From assembly GCF_039555335.1 (NCBI RefSeq), contig NC_092640.1, positions 30,696,204 to 30,760,203 on the forward strand: a stretch of DNA of 64,000 bases, given 5' to 3'. The position numbers were made by a program, and so were the translations under genes. The DNA is from Amphiura filiformis. Lineage: Eukaryota > Echinodermata > Ophiuroidea > Amphilepidida > Amphiuridae. The first letter of the stretch is position 1. Each line of letters starts with the position of its first letter. This document shows, one piece after another, positions 53,000 through 64,000 of this stretch. The notes beneath the pieces are model-generated. The model saw only the letters and a list, made by a program, of their open reading frames with translations, had not been told where the DNA came from and did no database searches.

Positions 53000-55360
53000 T
53001 TGTATTAATTTGTGTGCAATTGATAGATTTTCACATCTGATATTTTCAGTCACCGTACTCCCTCTGTTTGTTAGCTTCCAAGAATTTTTACTCGGGCTTT
53101 CGCGATCAATAAACTGGTAGATTCCAAAATCAGAATTGTAAGCAATTATAATTACTAGCGGTCACCCGTATTTCGCGGTCACTGTGTTTATCGGTTACTG
53201 CCTTTTGCAGTACTTATATTTTATATTCTTTTTAATGTACTGGTCAGGTGTAATGGGCAGGTTCAATTGCAGTGTTTGAGTTAATTTTTTACACCCAATT
53301 TTGAAAGTTAAGGTGTAATTTCACTTGGTGCAGGGCAATTTGAGGTGCAGTCTCGGAATAATCAAAATAAATGTACAATTTTGTAGAACAATACTTTCAA
53401 CATTGGCAAAGTATTTTGCACAGACACTGATTATGCTGCTAACCTGTGAGTTACGCTGCTAAAAAGTCACCCATTTAACCATCTGTCTCTATGGGACAGG
53501 AAATTGTCAAAAGTTGGGGATCTTCAAAAGTCACCCATTTGGGCTACTAAATCACAGTTTGGCAACCCTGTTTAATTTGGGTGATTTGGAGACTTTGACC
53601 TAATTCAATAAACAAACATTTAACTGTTGACAATAGGTTCTAGTTTGAACACTGACATGATAATGTTGAAAAATTAGTTGAATAAACAATGCATGCTAAT
53701 GACTCAAGTCAGATTCTCCTGTGTAATGGTATATGAGTGACCCAATCTCAGCATTGATCAGATCAGACATAGGATTTGCGGGTTTCATGTTAAACAGCAT
53801 GACTGTATTGTAGTGTATTGTGACTGTTTACTCAGTGTTTACTCAGTGCTTAGTTCGCAGGTTGCTTGCTAGTGCATTAGTGCATTTTAAACTAATTAAC
53901 ATTATTTGACACCACTAACGTAAACAAAAACAAAATTGGACGTTTTATTGGGGTGCGGACAACCTTACTCTACGCAACGCAAAAATCCGTTTTCCGAAAT
54001 AATGTAAAACGTTGAAGTTTTTAGCCTTACCAATTCGCCAAACTCAGTAATTTATTATAGATGCAAGATGTTGCATTCAATATAACTTTTATTGCCACTA
54101 CTCATCTAATTATATAAACTCTTTATGACCATTTTACTATTGAACAATTTAATTCTAATAAACATCAGTATAATTTTAAGTTCAACGGAATGCTTTCATC
54201 ATGATTAATAATAACATATTTTTTAAAATTAAAATTCGACTATGGCATAGTCTAATAGTAGTACCATCGAGATATCATAGAAGGAGAATCCACGAACCCA
54301 GTTCCCTTTGTACTATGATGGTTATGAGTCGATACTGAGCAATCAGGTATGAATGGCGCACTATCGATTTGCTAAGCTTCTTATCTATTGAGCTTGGCCG
54401 GTTATGAACCACCGTTATCGCGACTTCTAAGCAGAATGACGTCATTTTTACCCACAAAGCATTGTGGCCGTGACCATAAACAAAGGAAAACAATTTACTT
54501 CCGGTAATTTTATAACGCCAATATTTCTTATGGCCAAGCTTGGCGGATCGTAGAAACAACATTGCCAGTCTTGGAAAACCTTTCCAAATCATTTCCACTG
54601 GTTTAAAAGTCCCGCAGACACCCGCCAGTATTACTAATCACGATCAGAAAAAATACATAATTTCACCGTAACTTTGGAAGGAAAAGAGGGAATTCGATCA
54701 GGTTTTCGCTAGTAAATCAACTTGAACTCGGAAACACAATAACGCAATCGAAGATCATGTGACCGATGCAAAAGGGCACTAATACCCTCCATTTCCGGTA
54801 CGGGTCACCTAGGGGGGTCGGTTTAAATTACATTTTAAAATAGATGATCGATATTGTCGCATAACGATCATAAACATCAAAGGCCGTGTTTGAGGGACTG
54901 TACTGATTAAATCCATTCAAGTGATGACTCGCGTTGAATAGCGTAATCGGCTTAACCCTATTGAGTGGATTAGGATTTTTCTGTGGAATCTCCTTCCATT
55001 AGTAGCTCGATGGTAGTACTAGTTAGTTCGTCACAAAATGTGTTGACTATCTTCAGTAGATAGCATTGTAAAAATAGCAATGCATACTCCCGTCCATACT
55101 AACATTTCGTCGCTTGCATTAGCAAAAAGAACTAGCCAGACCTGGATAATAATTATTCTTGTGACCTTCCCAATCCACACACACACACTTTATTGACTGA
55201 ACTCACACAAAACCATACTTCCAGATTAACAATGCAGAATTATTGAACTGAACAGAATACAAATACGATGATCAATACACTGAATACAACAACTTCCCAT
55301 AATACACTGCGGTTTAATGCATAACCGTTGACAAAAGAACTGTGAGTTCCAACAATACAA
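53000..55360. other. No gene recognised
   Basis: AT-rich to about 54250, then a stretch to about 55030 that is less AT-rich with CpG words and a TGACGTCATTTTT motif near 54439. This could be regulatory DNA upstream of gene C, but no transcript evidence exists here. Minus-strand frames at 54275-54598 have no recognised domain. Confidence 0.35.
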
Positions 55361-55369
55361 TCTCAGCAA

Positions 55370-55600
55370 ACACAAAACGTTTACAGAAAACGTTTCAATG
55401 TTGGGCTACATAATGGGTATAAAACGTTTTAATAACATGTTATACGTATTCACAAAATATTTCGTGCAAAAATGTTTGCAATATTGTTTAAAAATGTTGT
55501 TGTAATGTTTTTCATACTAAAAAAATGTTTTCACGACCTTTAGATAACCCGACATTTAAATGTAATCGAAACGTTAAACGTTTTGACCAGAAGTATTGTT
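55370..55600. repeat. AAAACGTTTT-type repeat (inverted order)
   Basis: 'ctcagcaaacacaaaacgtt' and 'ataacccgacatttaaatgt' relate it to 28552-28898 and 46990-47270. Confidence 0.7.
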
Positions 55601-55939
55601 CATGACTGGAAAGAAAAAAAGCAAGGTACACCTGGGGGTACACCAACTTGACGTGGGGGAACAAGTAAAATACAGACTAGGCAGTACGTAGGGGGGGGAA
55701 ACAAAATAGGCATTAGAAGAAAAAGTGTACTAGAACAAGTGATGAAAATCACTGAGCACACAAGTATAGACAAAAACCAAACAACCAATGTAGGCCTAAA
55801 AACAGGCAAAGTTAGGTGCAGAGTGCCAAAGTTTAATGGCCAAAAATTGCCAATTCCAGAACCCACGGAGGTGTCAGGAAAACAGTACAAAAGTACACTG
55901 GAGTGATGAAAATCACTGTGCACATAGTAGACAAACAAA

Positions 55940-56020
55940 CCTAACAGACAAAAAAATCAACCGACGTTTCGAGCAGATAAACTGCTCTTCTTCAGGGACA
56001 GACGACAAAATATTAAATTA
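55940..56020 (-). ncRNA. Hammerhead-like core, possibly of a Penelope-like element
   Basis: On the minus strand CTGAAGA (55989-55995) is followed by a hairpin GAGCAG...CTGCTC and then GAAA (55967-55970) and CGTC, the arrangement CUGANGA, stem II, GAAA of hammerhead ribozymes. Such motifs are known in Penelope-like retroelements. Stem I pairing looks weak and stem III is minimal, so activity is doubtful. Confidence 0.4.
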
Positions 56021-56439
56021 AACAACGAAAACAACATGCTGTAGTTTAAAAACAAGTACAAGACAAAAACTGAAGGCAAGTTGAATGGTAGCAAACAAGA
56101 CAAGCCCAGAGCAACTATAAGCTGTGTCTTTACTGTAAGAAAGCATAGTATGCAAATATACAACACCAGATAGGGTATTGTCCTAATGGACAGGATGTAA
56201 ATGTCAAGAGGGGTCGCAATCAATAGAAGAGAAAAAGATTGAAAAGAGGATATTGGACTAAATAGGAAAAAAGTGTCACTCAAACATATAAGAAACCGCA
56301 TCATCAGTTCCTATCCTGAGACGCTTCAGAAGAGAAAAGATGAAGCGGATTCAACATGGTTAAGATAAGACGGATTTGGGGATATAGACGAGAGACAAAC
56401 AAGGGGAGTCCTAGGTCCGGAACCATGACGGCTGCAGGG

Positions 56440-57150
56440 GATCACCAACAAATCATTATTGTTCATGAATTCCACAAGTTGGAAGGGCCGGCCATCTCAT
56501 CATTTATTGTTTAACCGTATTGTTTTCATACGGTACGTGAATTATGATTTAATATACAAATGTCTTGTAGTCTTGTTCCTATACTACCTGACCCGGCATC
56601 ATAATATAATAGTGGTCAATCTGAAATTGAGTTAGGCCTATACCAAAATATGGACTATGGTAATCAATAATAATTCAAATTTGATGAAACCTAGTTACTT
56701 GATAAACTGTACCAATCCTCACAAATATGACAGCAAGTTTGGTCTTACTTTTTGAGCATCAAAGATCAAAAGAATCATTTTGACACAATTGATTTGTGGG
56801 ACAGTTTTCACAAGTGTCGTACCAAGAATGTCGCTGTGCATTGTGGGATTGGGTTTTTGGCTGTCTGTGTAAGTTGTGACTACAGTAAACCATTTTATCT
56901 GTCGTGTAGTAGTCCGACTGCAGTAAGCCATACATGTAGGCATGATGATTCTAGTGTTATATAAAACCTAGTTTCCTACAAGTATATCCGACGCGACATC
57001 TGGGAAGGAGTGACATCTGCTTGGTCTGCAGACGATCATGGCATTAAACCACCTCCAGAATAGCTCGATGATATCACATAGTTATCGGACGGTGACAAGC
57101 TGCTTGCGTCCGCACTAATGCCCACTGTCTTCTGTAACACGAACTATCAG
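56440..57150. other. Upstream region of gene C
   Basis: No coding exon supported. The 170 bp just before 57156 are likely 5' UTR or promoter by position. A 70-codon frame at 56752-56964 has no recognised domain. Confidence 0.3.
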
Positions 57151-57155
57151 TACTG

Positions 57156-57311
57156 ATGACAGCTATGGATGAACGAGGCTTCAGCATACCAAATAAATGT
57201 CGCTCCTTGAAGTATATGTTTTTTGCTTGCCTTATATTAAGTGCTTTGGTAACTTATGTTTACATTAACAATGTCTTCCACTCGCACAGAGATTTCTTGA
57301 ACTCGATATCG
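57156..57311 (+). CDS. Gene C exon 1 (membrane anchor)
   Basis: 52 codons ending FLNSIS before the donor GTAAGT. Two in-frame Met codons at 57156 and 57165; either could start, as both precede the membrane span YMFFACLILSALVTYVYI. Confidence 0.8.
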
Positions 57312-60300
57312 GTAAGTTTAAATTCACTAAAATATTAAAATAATAAATATGCTACTCTTTGCACAACAGGTGAATTGCATAATGCAGTGCAAAAAATGAA
57401 AAATAGTGTTTTCAATGGCATCTAAGAGCCTCTAAGTAACCTTTGATCCCATATCCGTTTATTAACTAGGCTCGGCTCCAAATGACGGCGTAATATCATG
57501 GTTCATGATGGCAAATGCACCATGAGAAAAGCGAAAGTCGGATTTAAACCTGCACATGTTGCCAATTTAATTCCAGATTTCCAATATCCCAGCAAGTTGC
57601 CACCCCGGGAATTGAACCCGGAACCTCATGCACCGAGTATGTAGACCTATTAACCATTTATAGGCCCACGATCTCCCAAGGATGAGGATAGTGCCGTACT
57701 ATTACGCTGACTTTCGTATTCGGCGAGGAGGACGATTTCGACCTCCTGGTTTGTTTACAAACAGAGAGGTAGACAAAAAACCGTTCCGCGTGTCCAAACA
57801 CTTAAGTATCAGAAGGATGGTCCACAATAGCGTGATTCACGTAACCTGAATAGGGATTAAAAAGCTGTCACGTAGAACCATGTGCTTCTATTGTCCAATT
57901 TGCCATCAAGATTTCATATGGAAACAGTTCAGACCCAGTACAAGATCATGTCAGAAATTAATATTTTGTTCTGGGTCTGATTATTCGGACTAGGATGAGG
58001 ATAAGGGTGGTGGTGATCTAGGATGAGAATGATCAATCACGTCGTCGTCGTCGTACTATACGCAGAAAATGGTACATACTTACAATCCACATACAAACTA
58101 GGAAAGCATACTTTCAATGTACAGCTGGTTTTTTTTCACAACAAATGACTTACTCACCAATGTCTTCTGTGGCCAAACTTGATTATTTAAAGTCCTACTG
58201 CATTATAGTCCACTTAAAATATCAATTTGGTTGAAATTTGTTGCCAAAAACTGTGTTTAAATGTGTTTATTCCACCACATAAATTCTTGTGATCAAAATT
58301 CCCACCATTAGAATGTGCTATCTCCAGCATGTAGCCCTTTACACATAGCATGTAACCTCATCTCTGCTTATAGAAGCTGTTACAGGCATGTGTATACAGC
58401 ATGGTTACAGATAGGAGCACATTCAGGCTTGGTTAAAGTCTATCTTGTTATGATATGTTTGGTAAATTGGCCAATTAGGTCAAGACATATGTCATCAATT
58501 TAACCTTGGCATGAGAAAGAGTTGCCACTCATGCTTAAAATCCACCACATTATGGTGGATTAAAGAATAGCTTAATCTATTATGTACAGCTGTGTGTGGT
58601 CAAAAGAGTATACTTCATGACTTCTAATATTATTTGCCCCAACACATGTGTCTGGCACTTAACACTTTGGGTGGAATATTTGGAAACAGGTAGGCCTATT
58701 TATTTTTTTTAGTCCACAAAATGTAAACATGGAGACATGTACAATTACAGAATTTGACTTACTGGAAATGGGTTTTTGCTGAACAAAAGTAAGTAAACAT
58801 TATAGGGATCATGTTTTTCATAAATGGATTACAGGGTTTTAGTGTATTTTGAAAATGATGGGTTTGTGTGAATTTTTATAACTGGTGCAGTTATCATGTT
58901 TTGAAATATACACTCTTTGACAGCTCTCTCCGTGCCTGTTTGAATGCCTGGTTATACCATGTACCCATACACTAGGTATGGGTACATGAGACCAGGTATA
59001 TCGTCGTACAATGATGATGACTTTTGGAGCAAAGATTTCATCTTGTTCTGCAACATCCCCTGTATATTTTGATGCAAAGCTCTCGCTCTTTGTTTTAATT
59101 GCGTGGCTTGAACTAGAAAGAGTGCACGTAGACCTAAAGAGTTATTTCAATTAATTCAGGCAATAATCATGGCACCATTTTCATCATCTCTTTTCAGCCT
59201 GTGGCATCACTATTACGTGCCGATCGGAAAGATGTTTCAAGCATTGGCAACATTAATGCGTCACAAACGGTAGGTATGCACTGAGTAAGAATGGTAAGAT
59301 TCAAATATCAGATAATATGATCAGCCAGTGTGCAAAACAAGCTTATAAGCTCTTATAGACGAATCCATTTTCACGCATTCCTACACCTCAATGGCAGCCA
59401 TAGCTGGGACCCCCTTATGTCTATTCCACCTAAAATGTAGAATGATGTGGCATTGGCGGGGATATTAAACTACATTTCATCACCCGTGTTACACGTAGAC
59501 AAACGAATGATGGAAGTTAAAAACACAATACAATTATTCAACATCGATTTTTAAGCGGATTTAATCCACCCAATTGGGCAGTAACAACACCAGTTTGGTA
59601 CAGACGGGTCCCAGTAATGGCCGACCAAATCCTGACCATGACTTGGCTCCTGAGATTCGTCTATAGGTGGATACAGGGGGTCTCTAAAATTCTGCCGGGG
59701 GCACCCCTCTCAGGTCCCCCAGAATCAATGGCCAAAAGAGTCGCATTTGCGCAGTCAACATGATCAACAGGAGTCCGGGGGGTATTTTTCTTGCACCCCA
59801 GTTTGCCCCACCCACTTTTGAGGCAAACCCCTCAAAATCACGTAAATGTCCACTTTTTGCGGCAATTTTGCCCCCCCCCCTCTGAAATTCACTTTTTTCC
59901 CAATGCCCCCCCCCCCGAAAAAATCCTGGTGCTGCCACTGTCTACACTGCACTGGCGCAAGGGGCGTAGCTTAAGACCAGTATTAAAGTCTGATAATGTT
60001 TTTTCGTTCCGACAGACTAGATTCTACGTTTTGGCATGGCAGGCGTTTGGCAATTCTCCGCAGCTGTCATCTGTCATAAACGAATAACGGCTGAAAAAAC
60101 GCCGGACTTTTAATAATACATTGGCCTTAACCATGTTCTTAACCGGCTTAGGACGTTTGGACATAATAGGTCCTAACCTTATAGTATTATCCTTACGGTT
60201 TCGTCGTAAATGCTAAAGCCATATTGTATGCTTTGTATTTCAGGCCTCTGAACATTTAAATGTTTTGCAATATGTGCCAAGAAAGAAAATAACTGAGCGT

Positions 60301-63300
60301 CCGCCAACGACGGTATGTATTTCTGATGGATGTATTTATCTTTATCGTAAACCAAGTCTACACATGCTAAACGACAAAGTTGCAATAAATTGCTTAAACA
60401 TTTTGCAAAGTTGCCTAAACATTTTGCAAAGTTGCGCAAAGTTTTTTAAACATTTTGCAAAGTGGCGCACAGTTGCTCAAAACTTCATAAAGTTGCATAA
60501 AATTGCGCAAAGTTACTCGAGGTTAATGCAAAGTTGCTCAAAATTGCAAAAGATTTAGCACAACTTTGTGAAATTTTGGACAACTTTGGGCAAATTTCCC
60601 TGTGACATTGGGCCTTCTCTAAATTGCTAAAGAGAGCGAAAGTGCGAGGGGATTTCGTGATTGTAACATTCTCCGGTTATCTGTTTCGATAAGTATCCAC
60701 GAAAAAACTTGTTTGCTAACCTTTAAAGTGGTACATAAACCATTCAAATAATTGGCATCGTTCCTGCCGTTGGTGGGTGAACATCGATATGGCACGTTCT
60801 TCTTGTCCGCTCTTTATATATTTTATAATCACGTGAAGCCTATCTTGTCCTCACTTTCGTTAATTTAAAATTCGTGATCAATGTTCACCCCATCAATGGC
60901 AGGAAAATGCCAATTATAGGAATGGTCTATCCATGGCATTTATTCCGTTGGAAAGCTCCCGAAGCATATCATGATGATGGAATTTCAATTTTGTCAGATA
61001 ACATAGTTAAGCCCTTAAAATAATTAAGCCCTTAAATTTATACACATTTGAACAGATCGCTCTAAGAAATAAAGGTTCTAAAAAGGTTCTAATGTTGTCC
61101 TCTCAGGAAAACCCTTGGAAGTTCTAAAAAGAAAATGGCTCCAAATATGTGATACAGAACCGTTTTCGGTTCTTAAGAGAACCTTTAAGGATTCTCCAAA
61201 ATTAAATAACCTTTTTAGAGTTTCAAGAGGGAGGGTTCTCCTGAGAGGACAAAAAAGGTTCTATTTAGAACCTTTCTTTCTTAGAGTGAACGTTTTGCTA
61301 TACATCCCCTGGCAAAAACACCTTTCCCCTATAATATGCGGGGGGGGGGTGCATGGGGGAATTCCCCCAGTCAGAACTCTTGCCCCTTGTTTCCCCATAA
61401 AGCCCAAAGTGACGGAAATTTCCACTTTTTGCGGCAATTTTGCGCAAAATTTGTTGATTTTGCCCCCCCCCCTGATATTCACTTCACCCCGCCCCCAATG
61501 CCTCCCTCGAAAAAAATTCCAGCGCCGTCACTGTGGACAACCTAAAACGCACTGAGGTCTGTCATAACGAAATAACGGCCGAAGAAACGCCGGACTTATA
61601 AATAATATATTGGCCCTAAACGGCTGGGGACGTTTTGACATAATAGGTTCTGCAACTTTATAGCTACAAGATTAGCCTTACGGTTCCGTCGTAAGTGCTT
61701 TCATTCGTCGAAATATATTATCTTAAAGCCATATTATTGTATGCTTTGTATTTCAGGCCTCTGAACATTCAAATGGTTTGGAATATGTTCCAAGAAAGAA
61801 AAAACCTGAGCGTCCGCCAAAGACGGTATGTATTTCTGGATGTGTTTATCTTTTATCATAAACCAAGTCTAAACGACGAATGGAACAGGTTATTTATACA
61901 AATTTTCATCGATAGGCTCATCCCGGGTAGGCCCTACTGATCTCTAAGGTCCCATGTCACAGGCGAAATTGCCCAAAATTGTCCAAAATTGTCAAAATAG
62001 ACCAAAGTTACACAAAGTTGCATTAAGTTGCCTAAACATTTTGCAAAGTTGCGCAAAGTTGCCTAAACATTTTGCAAAGTTGCCAAAGTTGCCTAAACAT
62101 TTTGCAAAGTTGCGCACAGTTGCCTAAAACTTTTCATAAAGTTGCATAACATTGTGCAAAGTTACTCGAGGTTAATGCAAAGTTTCTCAAAATTGCAAAA
62201 GATTTAGCACAACTTTGTGAAATTTTTGTCAATTTTGGACAACTTTGGGCAAATTCCCCTGTGACATTGGGCCTTCTCTAAATTGCTAAAGAGAGCGAAA
62301 GTGCGAGGGCATTTCGTGATTCTAACATCCTCCTATCTGTTTCGATAGATATCCACGAAACACTTGCTTACTAACCTCCCGGACTAACCTTCATGTAAGT
62401 GGTACATAAACCATTCAAATAATTGGCACTTCCCTGCCGATTGTGGGTGAACATCGATATGGCACATCTTTCTTGTCCTCTCTTTCTTTATTTTATAATC
62501 ACGTGAAGCCTATCTTGTCCTCACTTTCGTTAATTTAAAATTCGTGATCAATGTTCACCCCATCAATGGCAGGAAAGTACCAATTATAGGAATGGTCTAT
62601 TCATGGCATTTATTCCGTGTGGAAGCTCCTGAAGCATATCATGATGATGGAATTTCAATTTTGTCAGATAACATAGGGGCTGTACAATTGTTATGTGTAA
62701 TGAAATTTCAAAATGGTCTGGCAAATTGCAAAAATTGCTTGTCGCACTTTTTTTGGCCGTGCCAAAAATAATTAAGCCCTTAAATTTATACACATTAAGA
62801 AATAAAGGTTCTAAAAAGGTTCTAAAGTTGTCCTCTCAGGAGAACCCTTGGAGGTTCTAAAAAGGACCAAAAATGGTTCTAAAACCGTCGAAAATGGCTC
62901 CAAAAATGTGATACAGAACCGTTTTTCGTTTTTTAGAGAACCTTTATTTCTTAGAGTGAACGTTTTGCTATGCATCCCCCTTGCAAAAAAAGCATTCCCC
63001 CTATAATATACAGAAGAGGCGGGGGAGGAGGAAGGGGTACACATAATTATTGCACCACCCCTTAGGCATTGTAGTCCCAGATTTAACCACGATTACGTTT
63101 CTTTGCAGGAACTTTGTGACGAAGAATGCCAGTGGGAGAGACGTCAAATTCGCTACAAAGCCGATGTAAACCAGGCATGCGATTTGAACAACGAAGCTCG
63201 CCAAATCACGAACTGGGCAGAATGGGTCAAAGTCAACGAATTAGTACTACAGTCTTTCTACTTTTCTGATAAACATAAAACTATTTATTGTGAAATCCCA

Positions 63301-64000
63301 AAATCGGCCTGCACTGGGATGAAGAGAGTATTTTACGTCATGAACGGTGGAAAGGACAAGAAAGTATTAACAAAAATGAATATACACCCGCATAGCTTTC
63401 GATCAAATTGGCGATTAAGTAACGAAAAATCGGTGAAAAAAGTTATTGAACGTTTGAAAACTTACAAATCTATTATGATCGTTAGAGAACCCTTCGCAAG
63501 AGCTGTATCTGGTTATCAAGATAAGTTTGATTTAAGGCCGAATGGTTTCTGGAAAGATTGGGCGAAAAAGATGTTGAGGTCTGAAGGAAAAGACCCCAGC
63601 TTAGTTGGCACCAGAAAGGACATCTCGGGCCACAAAGCACTGGTAACTTTTGAGGAGTTTATTACTTTTACTACGAATACGTCAGTTGTTAATAAGTACA
63701 GAGGAGATCAACACTGGATGCCTATCGCCGAAATATGTTTTCCCTGTCAATTCAACTATGATTTTATCATAAAAATAGAAAACATGAAAGATGATGTTGA
63801 ATATACTTTAAAACGGATTGGGGAAGAAAAACTTTTACAATATATGTTTGAAAAAGGAGGCCATGAAACAAAGAGCTCGAATTCATCTAGTAAAGAGGCA
63901 TATTTGTCTCAATTGACGCCTGATTTGGTGGCAGCATTTAAAGACAGATTTTCAAAAGATTATCATGCATTCAATTACAGCATGGACGTTTTGAATCTAC
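57156..64000 (+). CDS. Gene C: carbohydrate sulfotransferase, CHST8-14 type (partial, runs off the window)
   Basis: Exons 57156-57311, 59198-59269, 60244-60312, 61757-61825 and 63109-64000 all start and end in phase 0 with GT-AG borders. Residues about 19-40 form a membrane anchor after a short cytoplasmic KCR-containing end, a type II Golgi arrangement. The last exon holds the Sulfotransfer_2 domain: 5'-phosphosulfate loop IPKSACTGMKRVF, 3'-phosphate site VREPFARAVSGYQDKF, then GDQHWMP and CFPCQFNYDFIIKIEN, all standard for enzymes that transfer sulfate from PAPS to glycans such as chondroitin, dermatan or GalNAc. The loop has Met where Trp is common. The frame is open at 64000 just after FNYSMDVLNL, close to the expected C-terminus. 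The glycan substrate cannot be told. Confidence 0.9.
57587..57672 (-). repeat. tRNA-derived SINE or tRNA pseudogene (minus strand)
   Basis: On the minus strand CCGGGTTCAATTCCCGG is a perfect T-arm, and 'aaatggttaataggtc' resembles a D-arm/A box. The acceptor stem does not close, so this is not called a working tRNA. In gene C intron 1. Confidence 0.5.
58947..58996. repeat. Short hairpin
   Basis: CCTGGTTATACCATGTACCC and 'atac' pair with 'gtatgggtacat' and 'gagaccagg' around a 5-base loop. Intronic, function unknown. Confidence 0.6.
59198..59269 (+). CDS. Gene C exon 2 (stem)
   Basis: Acceptor TCTTTTCAG, donor GTAGGT, 24 codons, phase 0-0: PVASLLRADRKDVSS and a sequon NAS. Fits the short luminal stem region of such enzymes. 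Confidence 0.75.
59690..59945 (-). repeat. G-run repeat GTGGCAGCACCAGG type
   Basis: The complement starts CAGTGGCAGCACCAGGATTT followed by G-runs and 'aaattgccgcaaaaagtg'. The same repeat in the same orientation at 61336-61535 marks the left side of each gene C duplication unit. Confidence 0.7.
60244..60312 (+). CDS. Gene C exon 3a (first copy of the duplicated exon)
   Basis: 23 codons, phase 0-0, acceptor TGTATTTCAG, donor GTATGT: ASEHLNVLQYVPRKK then ITERPPTT. Polar stem-region sequence. Confidence 0.7.
60385..60590. repeat. GCAAAGTTGC word repeats, copy in unit 1
   Basis: 'aacattttgcaaagttgc' and 'gcacagttgctcaa' words recur about nine times in imperfect tandem. The matching tract in unit 2 is at 61975-62250 and has an extra repeat. 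Confidence 0.8.
61053..61290. mobile_element. AAGGTTCT MITE
   Basis: 'gctctaagaaataaaggttc' at the left mirrors 'gaacctttctttcttagagt' at the right; 'aaaggttcta' words recur inside. A shorter relative is at 62795-62958. Confidence 0.75.
61336..61535 (-). repeat. G-run repeat, second copy
   Basis: Same family and orientation as 59690-59945, sharing 'ccactttttgcggcaatttt' and a C-run before 'tgatattcactt'. Confidence 0.7.
61757..61825 (+). CDS. Gene C exon 3b (second copy of the duplicated exon)
   Basis: 23 codons, phase 0-0, acceptor TGTATTTCAG, donor GTATGT: ASEHSNGLEYVPRKK then KPERPPKT. 16 of 23 residues equal exon 3a, and both splice sites are intact. Confidence 0.75.
61975..62250. repeat. 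GCAAAGTTGC word repeats, copy in unit 2
   Basis: 'gcctaaacattttgcaaagt' occurs three times here; otherwise in the same order as 60385-60590. Confidence 0.8.
62795..62958. mobile_element. AAGGTTCT MITE, shorter copy
   Basis: 'taagaaataaaggttctaaa' at the left and 'gagaacctttatttcttaga' at the right are inverted. Shares the position in the duplication unit with 61053-61290. Confidence 0.7.
63109..64000 (+). CDS. Gene C exon 4 (catalytic domain, partial)
   Basis: Acceptor CTTTGCAG, then at least 297 codons with no stop to the window edge. PAPS-binding motifs IPKSACTGMKRVF (about 63292-63330) and VREPFARAVSGY (about 63481-63516) are intact, as are DQHWMP and CFPCQF. A single large catalytic exon is common in this enzyme group. 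Confidence 0.92.

Larger units (their letters stand above)
60070..61335 (+). repeat. Duplication unit 1 around gene C exon 3a
   Basis: Matches unit 2 (61560-63020) in order: 'cgccggactt', 'gacataataggt', exon 3, 'acattttgcaaagttgc' words, 'taaattgctaaagagagcga', 'gtgaacatcgatatggcac', 'gcccttaaatttatacacat' and the AAGGTTCT repeat. Confidence 0.85.
61560..63020 (+). repeat. Duplication unit 2 around gene C exon 3b
   Basis: Second copy, offset by about 1513 bp at the exon. Differences from unit 1 include an 80-bp insertion at about 62677-62760 that begins 'ggggctgtacaattgtta'. Confidence 0.85.

Noticed and set aside
57587-57672. tRNA gene on the minus strand
   Set aside because: The T-arm is perfect but the acceptor stem does not close and the anticodon arm is unclear; better explained as a tRNA-derived SINE.

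Overview
The window looks like nuclear DNA of a marine invertebrate, most likely a deuterostome and probably an echinoderm. This is inferred, not proven: the DNA is AT-rich, the genes are split by long introns with GT-AG borders, and mobile DNA is dense (foldback elements, CR1/L2-like LINE tails, G-run repeats of the 'GTGGCGTA' type, scattered TAGGCCTA words). There is no bacterial gene organisation, CRISPR array or rRNA. Most open frames are chance or repeat-derived; the real genes had to be assembled from exons.

Three genes can be supported, all on the + strand. Gene A (9435-27649, five coding exons, 300 aa) and gene B (33810-46486, five coding exons, 393 aa) are tandem paralogues. Each encodes a signal peptide, a short Cys-containing ectodomain, a Thr/Ser-rich mucin-like stalk, one membrane span and a cytoplasmic tail. 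Their exon phases are identical (0, 1, 1, 2). Exons 1, 2 and 4 are clearly homologous and exon 3 is of the same type, but the tail exons show no visible similarity; B's tail carries an NPAY motif. I do not recognise the family. Remnants of at least one further duplication lie inside gene B: a 5'-region copy without its first exon in intron 1, and a piece of intron 1 placed just before exon 4.

Gene C (57156 to beyond the window end) is a Golgi-type carbohydrate sulfotransferase (Sulfotransfer_2, CHST8-14 group) with a type II membrane anchor, a short stem exon, a tandemly duplicated 23-codon exon and a large catalytic exon with both PAPS-binding motifs.

Region by region: 1-9400 holds a 245-bp tandem repeat, a 339-bp direct repeat pair, other tandem repeats and LINE 3' ends. 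Intron 1 of gene A holds a 4.8-kb inverted-repeat element with nested repeats and a 1.9-kb element flanked by TTAA. Introns 2-4 of A hold nested foldback elements, one with a clear 6-bp target duplication. The A-B spacer (27.7-33.8 kb) holds foldback DNA, a LINE endonuclease fragment and a short telomere-type (GGGTTA)n tract. Gene B introns hold a TIR element whose terminal word recurs inside it, a Tc1-like remnant and a LINE reverse-transcriptase remnant. The 46.5-57 kb stretch is gene-free and full of hairpin elements, including one element with a repeated 'GTTGCGGAATGATGCA' word.

The most noteworthy items are the A/B membrane-protein pair with swapped tails, the duplicated in-frame exon of gene C, and a recurring architecture of non-autonomous elements in which one short word is scattered many times through the element body.
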